From Bradyrhizobium daqingense (lineage in GTDB: Bacteria > Pseudomonadota > Alphaproteobacteria > Rhizobiales > Xanthobacteraceae): a stretch of 64,000 nucleotides of DNA. The DNA lies in the NCBI RefSeq assembly GCF_021044685.1, contig NZ_CP088014.1:3148001-3212000 (forward strand). Direction: 5' to 3'. Each line of letters opens with the position of its first letter. Position 1 is the stretch's first letter. The notes below the pieces were generated by a model. The model was given only the letters and a program-made list of their open reading frames with translations. It searched no databases and was not told where the DNA came from. Position numbers and translations under genes: made by a program. This document shows, one piece after another, positions 16,725 through 27,259 of the stretch.

Positions 16725-19235
16725 TCACTGCTTCAAGCGGTGGGCTAGGTAATGCGCCGTCTTCCCGCCGGTTCGGGCAACCTGCTCCGGCTTACCCGCG
16801 GCGACGATGCGGCCGCCTTCGTCGCCGGCGCCGGGGCCGAGATCAATGATCCAGTCGCTGTGGGAGATGACGTCCATATCGTGCTCGACCACGATCACGC
16901 TGTTGCCGGAATCCACGATGCGATCGAGCTGGGCGATCAACCGCTCGACGTCCCTGGGATGCAGCCCGGTCGTCGGTTCGTCCAGGACATAGAGGGTGTG
17001 GCCGCGTTGCGGCCGCATCAGTTCGGTCGCGAGCTTGATGCGCTGGGCTTCGCCGCCGGACAATTCGGTCGCGGACTGCCCGAGCCGGATATAGCCGAGG
17101 CCGACCTCGCGGACGACCGACAACGAGCGGTTGAGCCCGGCATCATCGCGGAAAAAGTCGAAGGCCTCGTCGACGCGCATCGCCAGCACGTCCGCGATGG
17201 ATTTGCCCCGGATCTTCACTTCCAGCGTCTTGTCGTTGTAGCGCGCACCCTTGCAGGTCGGGCACGGCGCATAGACGCTGGGCAGGAACAGTAGCTCGAC
17301 GCATACGAAGCCTTCGCCCTCGCAGGTCGCACATCGGCCTTTGGCGACGTTGAACGAGAACCGTCCGGCATCGTAGCGGCGGGATTTTGCCTGCGGCGCC
17401 GCCGCGAACAGCTTCCGCACATGATCGAACAGTCCGGTATAGGTCGCAAGGTTGGAGCGCGGCGTGCGGCCGATCGGCTTCTGATCGACCACGACGAGCC
17501 GATCGACGAGATCGAGACCCGCAGCAATCTTTCCGCCCAATGTCGCGACCGCGGGAGCCAGGCTGTTGTCGTCGGAATCGGTTGCAAGCGTGTGGCCGAG
17601 ATGCGCGGCCACGGTGTCGACCAGGAATTGACTGATCAGGCTCGATTTGCCCGAACCCGATACGCCGGTCACGCTGGCGATGACACCGAGGGGAATGTCG
17701 ACGTCGAGGCCGCGAAGGTTGTTGCGGGTCACGCCTCGGACCTTGAGATGTCCCTCGGGCTCGCGACGGATCGTCGGCAGCGGCCGTCGCGGATGTGAGA
17801 GATAGGTGGCGGTCCGCGATTGCTCGACCTGGCCTAGCCCCTCTGGCGGCCCGCTGTAGAGGATGCGGCCGCCGTGCTCGCCGGCTTCAGGTCCGACGTC
17901 CACCAGCCAGTCGGCATGCCTGATCACCTCGATCTCGTGCTCGACCACGAAGATCGAATTGCCGGCGTGCTTCAAGCGATCGAGCGCCCGCAGCAGCGCC
18001 TCGGTGTCGGCGGGATGCAGGCCTGCCGACGGCTCGTCGAGCACGTAGACGACGCCGAACAGGTTCGAGCGGACCTGGGTCGCAAGGCGCAGCCGTTGCA
18101 GCTCGCCCGGCGACAGCGTCGGCGTGCTGCGTTCGCAAGCGAGGTAGCCGAGACCGAGGTCGAGCAGGACGGCGAGCCGCGCCGACAGATCCTCGCAGAT
18201 GCGCCGCGCGACGACGGCCTTCTCCGACCTGTCTGCCGAGCTTTTTGCATATGGCTTGATCAGCTCCTGCAGCTCCTTGAGCGGCAGGTGCGACATCTCC
18301 GCGATGTTGAGGCTCGCGAACTTGACCTTGAGCGCCTCGGGTTTCAGCCGCGTGCCATGGCAGCTCGGACAATCCCGCGTGATCATGTACTGCGCGACGC
18401 GGCGCTTCATCATCGCGCTCTCGGACTTGGCGTAGGTCTGCATCACGTAGCGCTTGGCGCCGGTGAACGTGCCCTGATAGCTCGGCTCTTCCTTGCGGCG
18501 CAGGGCGCGCTTGACCTCGGCAGCGTCGTAACCGGCATAGACCGGAACCGTCGGCTGCTCCTCCGTAAACAGGATCCAGTCGCGGTCCTTCCTGGGCAGC
18601 TCGCGCCAGGGTTTGTCGACGTCGTAGCCCATCGTCGTCAGGATGTCGCGGAGGTTCTGGCCCTGCCAGGCGCTCGGCCAGGCCGCGATGGCACGCTCGC
18701 GGATCGTCTTGGTGTCGTCGGGCACCATCGACTTCTCGGTGACGTCGAGCATCCTGCCGATGCCGTGACAGGTCGGGCAGGCTCCCTCGGGCGTGTTCGG
18801 GGAGAACGCCTCCGCATAGAGCATCGGCTGTCCGCGCGGATAATCGCCGGCGCGGGAATAGAGCATCCTGAGCAGGTTCGAGATGGTCGTGACGCTGCCG
18901 ACCGAGGACCGCGTCGTCGGTGCGCCGCGCTGCTGCTGGAGCGCCACGGCCGGCGGCAGGCCCTCGATGTCGTCGACTTCCGGGATTTGCATTTGGTGGA
19001 ACAGGCGCCGCGCGTAGGGCGAGACCGATTCCAGATAGCGCCGCTGCGCCTCGGCGTAGATCGTTCCAAAGGCCAGCGAGGATTTCCCCGAGCCCGAGAC
19101 GCCGGTAAAGATGACCAGCGCGTTGCGGGGAATACGTACGTCCACATTTCTGAGATTGTGCTCGCGCGCGCCGCGCACCCGGACGAAGCCGTCGTCCTGC
19201 ATCAGGTTGTGAGATTGTTTCGCTCTGTCATCCAT
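16725..19235 (-). CDS. UvrA2-like ABC ATPase (excinuclease subunit A family)
   Basis: 836 residues. Two ABC ATPase modules with Walker [12 protein letters not shown] near residue 42 and again in the second half, two LSx[10 protein letters not shown] signatures ([26 protein letters not shown]), and zinc cysteines in CPTCHG, CPSCHG, CATCEG and CPTCKG. UvrA1 is about 940-970 residues; here the segment after the first signature-proximal region passes from LYSRAGDYP almost directly to ACPTCHG, so the UvrB-binding domain is missing, as in UvrA2 proteins. UvrA2 is linked to DNA-damage or drug tolerance. GGAGGAG six bases before the ATG fixes the start. Confidence 0.85.
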   Translation of the reverse strand: MDDRAKQSHNLMQDDGFVRVRGAREHNLRNVDVRIPRNALVIFTGVSGSGKSSLAFGTIYAEAQRRYLESVSPYARRLFHQMQIPEVDDIEGLPPAVALQQQRGAPTTRSSVGSVTTISNLLRMLYSRAGDYPRGQPMLYAEAFSPNTPEGACPTCHGIGRMLDVTEKSMVPDDTKTIRERAIAAWPSAWQGQNLRDILTTMGYDVDKPWRELPRKDRDWILFTEEQPTVPVYAGYDAAEVKRALRRKEEPSYQGTFTGAKRYVMQTYAKSESAMMKRRVAQYMITRDCPSCHGTRLKPEALKVKFASLNIAEMSHLPLKELQELIKPYAKSSADRSEKAVVARRICEDLSARLAVLLDLGLGYLACERSTPTLSPGELQRLRLATQVRSNLFGVVYVLDEPSAGLHPADTEALLRALDRLKHAGNSIFVVEHEIEVIRHADWLVDVGPEAGEHGGRILYSGPPEGLGQVEQSRTATYLSHPRRPLPTIRREPEGHLKVRGVTRNNLRGLDVDIPLGVIASVTGVSGSGKSSLISQFLVDTVAAHLGHTLATDSDDNSLAPAVATLGGKIAAGLDLVDRLVVVDQKPIGRTPRSNLATYTGLFDHVRKLFAAAPQAKSRRYDAGRFSFNVAKGRCATCEGEGFVCVELLFLPSVYAPCPTCKGARYNDKTLEVKIRGKSIADVLAMRVDEAFDFFRDDAGLNRSLSVVREVGLGYIRLGQSATELSGGEAQRIKLATELMRPQRGHTLYVLDEPTTGLHPRDVERLIAQLDRIVDSGNSVIVVEHDMDVISHSDWIIDLGPGAGDEGGRIVAAGKPEQVARTGGKTAHYLAHRLKQ

Positions 19236-19313
19236 CTGGCTCCTCCAGCCTCCCACAGGAGGTAACGGCAGGATCGCAGGATGGGTCCCGAGATGCCAGC
19301 TGATCGCACCGGG

Positions 19314-20399
19314 TCAGTGCGTATGCAGCAGCGACGGATCGAGCGGACTGAGCCGGGCGGGATCGAATGGCGAGAGGTCGATCTGCGCGGTGCCATCGGC
19401 GATCAGTTGCGCGAGTGCTTCGCCGGTCGCGGGCGCGTTGAGGATGCCCCAGACATTGTGTCCGGTCGCAACATAGAGACCCTCGCTCAGCGGCACCTTG
19501 CCGATCAGCGGCAGGCCGTCCTCCGTCACCGGTCGGAAGCAGGCCTGTCGCGCGATGATCCTGTCGGGCCTGAACAGCGGCGACACCCGTTCGCTCATCG
19601 CTTGCAGCCGCGCGATCGCGCCTTGATCGGGCGTCACGGAAGCAGGATCGAGCGGCAGCGGCGCGATGTCGGAGAGCGCGGTGATATGTGTGCTGCCGTC
19701 GGCCCGTGGAAAAACCTCGATCGACACGGTGCTGCCGTCGTCCTCATGCTCGAGGAATAGCGCATCGGCCGGCACATCGGTGCCGGTGTCGTACACGATG
19801 CTTGGGCTGCGCTGGCCATAGACGGCGGGCAGGCTCATCCATTGCGCGGCGAGCAGCGACCAGGGGCCCATCGCGATGACGACGGCGTCCGCTGCAATGA
19901 AATTCGCATCGGTCTCGACGCCTTTCACCGCCACGCCGTCGGTATCGCGCGCGATCGCCGTGATGCGCCCGCGACGGAGCTGCGCGGCGTCCATCATGGC
20001 GGAGGTGAACTTGCGGGGATGGACGATCGCAGTCGTCTCGCGCGTGCCGATGCGCTGGGCGATGACGACGCCATCGGCGAGCCAGTCGAGCGAGCAGGGG
20101 CGATTCCGTCGCGCATCGCCATCGCCGACAACGAAACCGCTATAGGCGGTCATGGGGCGATGACCCCAATCGCCCGCGATCTCCCCGGCCAGTTCCGCAT
20201 GAAGCGCAAAGCTGCGCCGCGCCAGCGCGTCGAGCGGCGTGCCGGCGCACCAGTCGCGCGCGAGGAAGCCGCCGGCCTTGCCCGACGCAGCCGCCGCCAC
20301 CTCGGTGCTCTCGACGACGATGACGTCGATGCCGCGGCGCTGGAGAAACCAGGCAATGCAGGCCCCGATAACGCCGCCGCCGCAGATCACAACGCGCAT
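19314..20399 (-). CDS. FAD-dependent amine / D-amino-acid oxidase family protein
   Basis: 361 residues of the DAO fold. FAD-binding VVICGGGVIGACIAWFLQRR at the N-terminus, ADAVVIAMGPWS in the middle, and GLPLIGKVP with the C-terminal second FAD loop GLYVATGHNVWGILNAPAT. The group includes glycine oxidase, sarcosine oxidase and opine or D-amino-acid dehydrogenases; substrate not readable. Transcribed in the same direction as the UvrA2-like gene 78 bases downstream and the SMP-30 gene 99 bases upstream. Confidence 0.85.
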   Translation of the reverse strand: MRVVICGGGVIGACIAWFLQRRGIDVIVVESTEVAAAASGKAGGFLARDWCAGTPLDALARRSFALHAELAGEIAGDWGHRPMTAYSGFVVGDGDARRNRPCSLDWLADGVVIAQRIGTRETTAIVHPRKFTSAMMDAAQLRRGRITAIARDTDGVAVKGVETDANFIAADAVVIAMGPWSLLAAQWMSLPAVYGQRSPSIVYDTGTDVPADALFLEHEDDGSTVSIEVFPRADGSTHITALSDIAPLPLDPASVTPDQGAIARLQAMSERVSPLFRPDRIIARQACFRPVTEDGLPLIGKVPLSEGLYVATGHNVWGILNAPATGEALAQLIADGTAQIDLSPFDPARLSPLDPSLLHTH

Positions 20400-20498
20400 G
20401 GTCTCTCCTGGACGTTCGATTTATGGCGAAAGGCCTATCCAAAAAATTCGGCGCCGGCGAGGCAGGCCGGCGCCGCTTGGTGATCCTGATCGTCTCGC

Positions 20499-21734
20499 TC
20501 AGCCCGGCCCGGCCCCCTGCGTTGCCGTGTAGACCGCGTAGAGCGACTGGCTCGCCGCCATGAACAGGCGGTTGCGCTTGGGGCCGCCGAAGCAGACGTT
20601 GCCGCAGACCTCAGGCAGTCGGATGCGGCCGAGCAGCTTGCCTTCCGGCGACCACACCGTCACGCCGCTGTAGCCGACCGCGCGGCCGGCATTGCTGGAG
20701 GCCCAGAGATTGCCGTTGACGTCGCAGCGCAGCCCGTCCGGTCCGCACTTCACGCCGTCGATCACGCAATCGGTGAACTTCTTGAAGTTGGTGAGCTTGT
20801 TGTCGCTGCCGACGTCGAACACGAAGATCTCGCCCTTGCCGCCGGGACCGGTGTCGCCCGGTCCCTTGCCGGTCGAGGCGACGTACAATTTCTTGTAGTC
20901 CGGCGAGAAGCACAGGCCGTTCGGATCGGGCACCTGGTCCTCGGTGACGACGAGATCGATGCGGCCGGTGGGATCGATGCGATAGCAGTTGGTCGGCAGT
21001 TCGCGCTTGCCCGGCACGAAGCCGGCCGGCTGGCCGATCCGCGGATTGAGCTTGCCGCTCGCATTGCTCGGACCGCCGGCAGCGTCGGGCTCGCCTTCGT
21101 AGAGCTGGCCGCCATAGGGCGGATCGGTGAACCAGTAGCTGCCGTCGGGATGCGCGGCGATGTCGTTCGGCGAGTTCAGCTTCTTGCCCTGATAGGAGTC
21201 GGCGAGCACGGTGGCGGTGCCGTCATGCTCGTAGCGCGTCACCCGCCGCGTTAGGTGTTCGCAGGAGAGCTGGCGGCCCTGGAAGTCGAACGAGTTGCCG
21301 TTGGAATTGTTCGAGGGCGTGCGGAATACGCTGACGCGGCCGTCGTCCTCGGTCCAGCGCATCTGCCGGTTGTTGGGAATGTCGCTCCATAGGAGGTAGC
21401 GGCCCTGCGCGCTCCACGCCGGGCCTTCGGCCCAGAGCAGTCCGGTGTAGAGACGCTTGATCGCGGTGTTGGGCTGCGCAAGATCGTCGAAGGACGGATC
21501 GACCGCGATGATGTCGGGGTCCCAGAAATAGGTCGTCGGCGCGCCGTTCGGGCTGAAATCGCGCGGCGGCGTGGTGATCGTCGTTGGCGGTGCGGCGGGT
21601 CCGGTCTGGGCCAGCGCAGCCCCGGCTCCGGCCATGCTGGCGGCACTGATTGCCAGCCCTTGGACGAGTGTTCGTCGTGAAAGCGCAGCATTCCGGTCAT
21701 GCAGCTCTCCGTCACGAGCCTCTTGGCGTGTCAT
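20499..21734 (-). CDS. SMP-30/gluconolactonase/LRE-family protein, exported
   Basis: 411 residues. A Tat-type leader (LSRRTLVQGLAISAASMAG) is followed by a six-bladed propeller typical of gluconolactonases: WAEGPAWSAQGRYLLWSDIP, SNNSNGNSFDFQGR, LNSPNDIAAHPDGSYWFTD, NGLCFSPDYKKLYVAST. The metal site residues expected in this family (Glu of EGP, Asn of SPND, Asp of PDG-type loops) are present. Hydrolyses sugar lactones or similar in the periplasm; exact substrate unknown. No obvious operon partner. Confidence 0.85.
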   Translation of the reverse strand: MTRQEARDGELHDRNAALSRRTLVQGLAISAASMAGAGAALAQTGPAAPPTTITTPPRDFSPNGAPTTYFWDPDIIAVDPSFDDLAQPNTAIKRLYTGLLWAEGPAWSAQGRYLLWSDIPNNRQMRWTEDDGRVSVFRTPSNNSNGNSFDFQGRQLSCEHLTRRVTRYEHDGTATVLADSYQGKKLNSPNDIAAHPDGSYWFTDPPYGGQLYEGEPDAAGGPSNASGKLNPRIGQPAGFVPGKRELPTNCYRIDPTGRIDLVVTEDQVPDPNGLCFSPDYKKLYVASTGKGPGDTGPGGKGEIFVFDVGSDNKLTNFKKFTDCVIDGVKCGPDGLRCDVNGNLWASSNAGRAVGYSGVTVWSPEGKLLGRIRLPEVCGNVCFGGPKRNRLFMAASQSLYAVYTATQGAGPG

Positions 21735-21918
21735 CGCGTCCTCCCGATCATGTTCGCTGACCGGTTGATCCGGTCGAGCCGCGCGAAAGGTTAGTCCGGT
21801 CCGATGACGGTTGCGAGGGGTGGAATCAAAACCGCTGCGCGATGACGGGCCGCAATTTCGTCACCTTCAAATGCGTTTGGATTGATGGGCGCTGACGGGG
21901 ATCAAGCCGGAGCTCATT

Positions 21919-22185
21919 GTGCAAATTGTCGTCCTGATCATCCTGCTCGCGATTGCTTTTGCGGGCGGCTATTTCATGCGTGACCATGTCTCCCGCAAAA
22001 GGCGGGCAGAGGCACGCCGCTGGCGCGAATACGCCGAGCCGGATTGGCTCTCCGCCAACACGCCGGCCAACACCAACGAGATACCCAAGCCCGGCGCCGC
22101 CGCACCCGGCACCACGGGTGAGCTCGGCCAGATGCTGAACCGCTGGGAGAGCAGAGCCCGCGCCCGCCGCACCGGCACGGGATAG
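21919..22185 (+). CDS. Small membrane-anchored hypothetical protein (GTG start)
   Basis: 88 residues: one N-terminal hydrophobic helix (IVVLIILLAIAFAGGYFM) followed by a basic, then Pro/Ala-rich cytoplasmic tail ending TGELGQMLNRWESRARARR. It starts with GTG. No family recognised. It stands alone 150 bases before the leuA leader. Confidence 0.6.
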   Translation: MQIVVLIILLAIAFAGGYFMRDHVSRKRRAEARRWREYAEPDWLSANTPANTNEIPKPGAAAPGTTGELGQMLNRWESRARARRTGTG

Positions 22186-22334
22186 CCCCTTGCAGCACTA
22201 GGTCAGTTCTCCTGACCATCTTTTGGCGTTGCAGTTGCGGCTGTTTCTCGTCTAGAAACGGTCCGTACTGAGCCTTCTGGCAACCAACCGTCAACGGTTT
22301 TGGCCAAGGATTTGTGGCTCAAAAGGGTCTGGCA

Positions 22335-22451
22335 ATGCTGATTCGCGGCCAAATCGATGGGATTTCGGGGAAGGTGGCTCTGGCCGCCGCCACGATCCCG
22401 GCCGCGCTGCCCACCCTCCTTCTTGGCGGGCTTCTTCTTAGCTGCCCCTGA
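22335..22451 (+). CDS. leuL: Leucine-rich leader peptide upstream of leuA
   Basis: A 38-codon ORF with AGGG about seven bases before its ATG. Codons 28-35 read CTC CTT CTT GGC GGG CTT CTT CTT, that is LLLGGLLL: six Leu in eight codons, five of them CTT, a codon hardly used in the neighbouring genes, which prefer CTG and CTC. The stop TGA lies inside the 5' arm of a downstream stem. This is the layout of a leucine attenuation leader: ribosome pausing at Leu codons would change folding before leuA (start 22562). The call rests on sequence only. Confidence 0.72.
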   Translation: MLIRGQIDGISGKVALAAATIPAALPTLLLGGLLLSCP

Positions 22452-22522
22452 GGGCCGGCTGGGCGCCACGCGCCTGGGCGCTCAGGGGTTGGTCGAGATC
22501 ACCGGACACCTCAAGCGCCCAG
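22445..22522 (+). promoter_or_regulatory. Putative leuA attenuator: competing stems
   Basis: Stem A pairs CCCCTGAG (22445-22452, containing the leader stop) with CTCAGGGG (22481-22488) and encloses a small hairpin GGCGC/GCGCC (22462-22474). Stem B pairs CTGGGCGCT (22474-22482) with AGCGCCCAG (22514-22522). A and B share bases, so they exclude each other; a second copy of CTGGGCGC (22459-22466) could also pair with the last arm. Neither stem has a clear T-run after it, so control may be at termination without U-tract or at leuA translation. Confidence 0.55.
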
Positions 22523-22561
22523 ACCCGTGAACGGCGCAAAAGCTCAAAAGGAAATTTGCGA

Positions 22562-24121
<1,560 letters not shown>

Positions 24122-24124
<3 letters not shown>

Positions 24125-24208
24125 CAAGCGAAGCTTGTCATTCCGGGACGGCTCCAAGAGCCGAACCCGGAATCTCGGGTCTGGTCCTGCGGACCATCCC
24201 GGAATGAC
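24122..24208. repeat. leuA 3' hairpin and GTCATTCCGGGA palindrome
   Basis: TGACAAGC-gaa-GCTTGTCA (24122-24140) begins with the leuA stop codon. It is directly followed by a dispersed repeat: GTCATTCCGGGA (24137-24148) pairs with TCCCGGAATGAC (24197-24208), with inner dyads (GGCTCcaaGAGCC, GGTCctgcGGACC). The element may act as a weak terminator or mRNA stabiliser. Confidence 0.6.
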
Positions 24209-24337
24209 GGCGGCTGTGGTGGTGAATAGCTGCCCTGCTAAGAGCCAATAGCGGCGGCGTGTGCGAGCCGCTATTGATGCAGCCAAGATGGGTGCCCCGC
24301 GTCGCCGGGCGGCCAAAATAATAGCAAGGGAGAGACT

Positions 24338-25342
24338 ATGCGCAGCTTCGCGATCGCCGCGTCCATCGCGGTCCTGGCACTTGGCTTGACCGGGCCCGCA
24401 CTGGCCCAATCACCGATCATCATCAAGTTCAGCCACGTCGTCGCCACCGACACGCCGAAGGGCAAGGGGGCGGAGAAGTTCAAGGAGCTCGCCGAGAAAT
24501 ACACCGGCGGTAAGGTCAAGGTCGAAGTCTATCCGAACTCGACGCTGTACAAGGACAAGGAAGAACTCGAGGCGCTGCAGCTCGGCAGCGTGCAGATGCT
24601 GGCGCCGTCCAACTCGAAGTTCGGCCCGCTCGGCATCCGCGAGTTCGAGGTGTTCGACCTGCCCTACATCCTTCCGGACCTGAAGACGCTGCGGAAGGTG
24701 ACGGAAGGCCCGCTCGGCGCAAGGCTGCTCAAGCTGCTGGATGCCAAGGGCATCACCGGGCTTGCCTATTGGGACAACGGCTTCAGGCAGATGAGCGCCA
24801 ACAAGAAGCTGGTGACGCCGGCCGACTATCAGGGCTTGAAGTTCCGCATCCAGTCCTCGCGCGTTCTGCAGGCCCAGTTCAAGGCGCTCAGCGCCCTGCC
24901 GCAGGTCATGGCGTTTTCGGAAGTCTACCAGGCACTCCAGACCGGCGTCGTCGACGGACAGGAGAACACCTGGTCGAACATCTACACCCAAAAGATGCAC
25001 GAGGTGCAGAAGTACATCACCGAGACCAACCATGGTTACATCGGCTACGTCGTGATCGTGAACAAGAAGTTCTGGGACGAGCTGCCGGCCGATATCCGCG
25101 ACCAGCTCTCCAAGGCGATGAAGGAGGCGACCGCCTTCAGCAACGCGCAGTCGCAAAAGGAGAACGACGACGCGCTCGCCGAGATCAAGAAGAGCGGCAA
25201 GAGCGAGATCATCAAGCTCACGCCGGAGCAGGACGAGGCGCTGCGCAAGGCGATGGAGCCGGCCTACAAGGATGCGGCAGGCCGCGTCGGCCAGCAACTG
25301 ATCGACGAGTTCCTGAAGGAAGCCAAGAGCACCACGAACTGA
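24338..25342 (+). CDS. TRAP transporter solute-binding protein (DctP family)
   Basis: 334 residues; signal peptide ending PALAQ, mature start SPIIIKFSHVVATDTPKG typical of DctP proteins, which bind C4-dicarboxylates or other organic acids. The conserved arginine segment LKFRIQSSRVLQAQFKALSA and the VVDGQENTWSNI motif are present. No DctQ/DctM membrane subunits are adjacent, so this is an orphan TRAP binding protein in this window. A strong terminator follows at 25361. Confidence 0.92.
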   Translation: MRSFAIAASIAVLALGLTGPALAQSPIIIKFSHVVATDTPKGKGAEKFKELAEKYTGGKVKVEVYPNSTLYKDKEELEALQLGSVQMLAPSNSKFGPLGIREFEVFDLPYILPDLKTLRKVTEGPLGARLLKLLDAKGITGLAYWDNGFRQMSANKKLVTPADYQGLKFRIQSSRVLQAQFKALSALPQVMAFSEVYQALQTGVVDGQENTWSNIYTQKMHEVQKYITETNHGYIGYVVIVNKKFWDELPADIRDQLSKAMKEATAFSNAQSQKENDDALAEIKKSGKSEIIKLTPEQDEALRKAMEPAYKDAAGRVGQQLIDEFLKEAKSTTN

Positions 25343-25360
25343 TCCAACGGACCATGAACG

Positions 25361-25395
25361 AAGGCTTCCGTGCGGGCTGCACGGAAGCCTTTTTG
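25361..25395 (+). terminator. Rho-independent terminator
   Basis: AAGGCTTCCGTGC (25361-25373), loop GGGCT, GCACGGAAGCCTT, then a T-run. A 13-bp stem with T-tract 19 bases after the dctP-type stop codon; the clearest intrinsic terminator in this region. Confidence 0.9.
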
Positions 25396-25533
25396 TTGCG
25401 AGTGATTTCCGATTGCGGCAGGAGGTAAAAATCGGCCTTACATCTTCGTAACAACGCGCTCCCTGTCCAAGTTGTAAGTTGCGCGTCAGCCGCGGCGCGC
25501 TCATCCTCAGGGACCCTTCCAGAGGAGGTCTGT

Positions 25534-26136
25534 ATGAGGAAGTTCACCATCGCAGCCATCGCCGTGCTCAGCATCGCCGGCTCGGGCGCGGTCTATGCTC
25601 AATATCATCGGCCGTGGATGGAGCACGTCCGTCACATCCGCATCAACCCGGAAGATCGCGCCGCCTTCGTCGACGCGCGGATCGCCGCCGTCCATGCCGG
25701 GCTGAAGCTCAACGCCGACCAGGAGAAGCTGTGGCCGCCGGTCGAGGCCGCCGTGCGCGATTTCGCCAAGCTGCGCATCGACCGCGCCAATGCGCGGATG
25801 AATGCCGGCCCGGGCGATGCCAACAAGCCTGATGATCCGATCGCCCGCCTGCGCCAGCGCGCCGAGGACATGGGCGCCAGCTCCGCGGCCCTGAAGAAGA
25901 TCGCCGATGCCGCCGACCCGCTCTACAAGACGCTGGACGAGGGCCAGAAGCGGCGGCTCGCCGTGCTGACCCGCCACCGCGGCCCGTTCGGCGGCGGCGG
26001 CGGGGACGGTCCGCGCCGCCATTTCATGGAACGCGGCATGGATCGCATGATGGAGCGCGGCATGGACGACCATTTCCACCGCGACCGTTTTGACCGCGAC
26101 AGCGGCCCGGACCGGGACCGCGAGGGCCGGCTCTGA
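25534..26136 (+). CDS. Spy/CpxP-like periplasmic protein (LTxxQ-type)
   Basis: 200 residues; signal peptide ending AVYAQ, then an all-helical region (AAVHAGLKLNADQEKLWPPV, matching the LTxxQ-like pattern of Spy/CpxP proteins) and a disordered tail rich in Gly, His, Asp and Arg. Spy and CpxP are periplasmic chaperones or stress sensors; in rhizobia the group is expanded and mostly uncharacterised. AGGAGG precedes the ATG. Terminator follows at 26181. Confidence 0.8.
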   Translation: MRKFTIAAIAVLSIAGSGAVYAQYHRPWMEHVRHIRINPEDRAAFVDARIAAVHAGLKLNADQEKLWPPVEAAVRDFAKLRIDRANARMNAGPGDANKPDDPIARLRQRAEDMGASSAALKKIADAADPLYKTLDEGQKRRLAVLTRHRGPFGGGGGDGPRRHFMERGMDRMMERGMDDHFHRDRFDRDSGPDRDREGRL

Positions 26137-26180
26137 GCGGGGGCGGTTTGGCGGGGGGAACCCCGAGATTAACCTTGGCG

Positions 26181-26206
26181 AAGCCGCTGGAATCCAGCGG
26201 CTTTTC
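26181..26206 (+). terminator. Rho-independent terminator
   Basis: AAGCCGCTGG (26181-26190), loop AAT, CCAGCGGCTT (26194-26203), then TTT. Lies 45 bases after the Spy-like gene. Confidence 0.85.
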
Positions 26207-26314
26207 GCTTCTCTGGACTTGTGGACGAACCCTTGGAAAACTTCCGTCCCATCGCTTGCCAGACCCGGATCGCTTTGCTAAACGACCGGCCTCGCAAGGC
26301 ATTGACCGCCTTTC

Positions 26315-26390
<76 letters not shown>

Positions 26391-26600
26391 AGCTTTCAAA
26401 GACTTGGCCAGACCTCGCGCAGAACGGGCCTTTCAGTTGGGAGGTCAGTTGGGGATTTTTGTTCGATTTCCGTGCTCGTCGACACTGCCGTCCGCTCAAC
26501 AAATTGGGTGGCGGGATGGCTGCACGTACCGCAGCGGCAATCTCATTCCCGGCGGCGTGGAGCGCTCTCTCACGCAGAAGCCTTGGCGACCGGTGAACGC

Positions 26601-26790
26601 CTACACCTGCAACCGTCCATATCCCAAATCCTCGCTTTTTTCCTCTCCGTAGACCGCGCTCAGCTTCTTGATCGCTGATTCCGCGAGTTCAACGCGACCC
26701 CCGAAGGTCGTGTGCGTCGAGTATCTGCCGCACCGTCGCCATGGAGTGCCCGGTAACCGCGGCGATCTCGGGCACCGAGCAATTCGACTT
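26601..26790 (-). pseudogene. Decayed tyrosine-recombinase (phage integrase) C-terminus
   Basis: Minus-strand frame 1 (26787 to 26689) encodes CSVPEIAAVTGHSMATVRQI followed by LDAHDL and a stop. The other frame continues as GGRVELAESAIKKLSAVYGE. Together they match the end of tRNA-targeting integrases, where 'TGHS' holds the conserved histidine and 'DxHYL' the catalytic tyrosine. Here Tyr has become Asp (TAC to GAC) and a one-base insertion breaks the frame, so the enzyme is dead. The rest of the gene upstream is not recognisable. Its place beside tRNA-Lys is typical for an island integrase. Confidence 0.72.
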
Positions 26791-27259
26791 TTAGGCACAT
26801 GACTTTCGCCGCATCGAAAGTCTGCTGCAGTACAGGAGGCCACAGATCCGGCCGTCGATCGTTTAGTCAATCGTCTGTGACGGGCCTATGGGTTCAGATG
26901 CGGAATGTGCAGCGGCGGACTCGTGCTCCAGTCGCAACATGCCGGCTAGCCGCCGGCACGCATTGTCAGGGACAGCAGAAGCGCTTAGTAAGCGAGGTTT
27001 GGTACCAGGTCGGTGCCGTGTCCGCCCAGCCACGCTCTTTTGCGTCGATCAACCGCGACGGGGGCAGCCGCCCTCTAGAGGCCACGATCACCGCAGCGAA
27101 ATAGGCATCGGCATTCCAGCAACCGTTGACGCCACCGGCAATCTGCGCGCGTTCAAGCGTACAGACGACCATGCTCACGGTAGACGTCGTTGTCGACAAG
27201 GCCTGAAGAGCCGCCTCGTTCGGGTTTTTCGATTACGTCTGGAACGATTACGCCGCTGC
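26791..27259. other. Gene-poor remnant region of the islet
   Basis: No gene can be supported in these 470 bases. Short open frames exist on both strands (for example 26966-27199 on the minus strand with a 77-residue reading), but none has a recognisable family or a convincing ribosome-binding site. Mean base composition looks less GC-rich and third positions less biased than the core genes. Probably debris from the element that used tRNA-Lys; bases 26391-26600 are likewise empty. Confidence 0.45.

Noticed and set aside
17874..19265. 463-codon + strand frame
   Set aside because: Antisense of the UvrA2-like gene; no recognisable protein features.
22203..22469. 88-codon minus-strand frame before leuA
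   Set aside because: Lys/Arg/Gly-rich reading with no RBS, opposite the Leu leader; the leader explains the region better.
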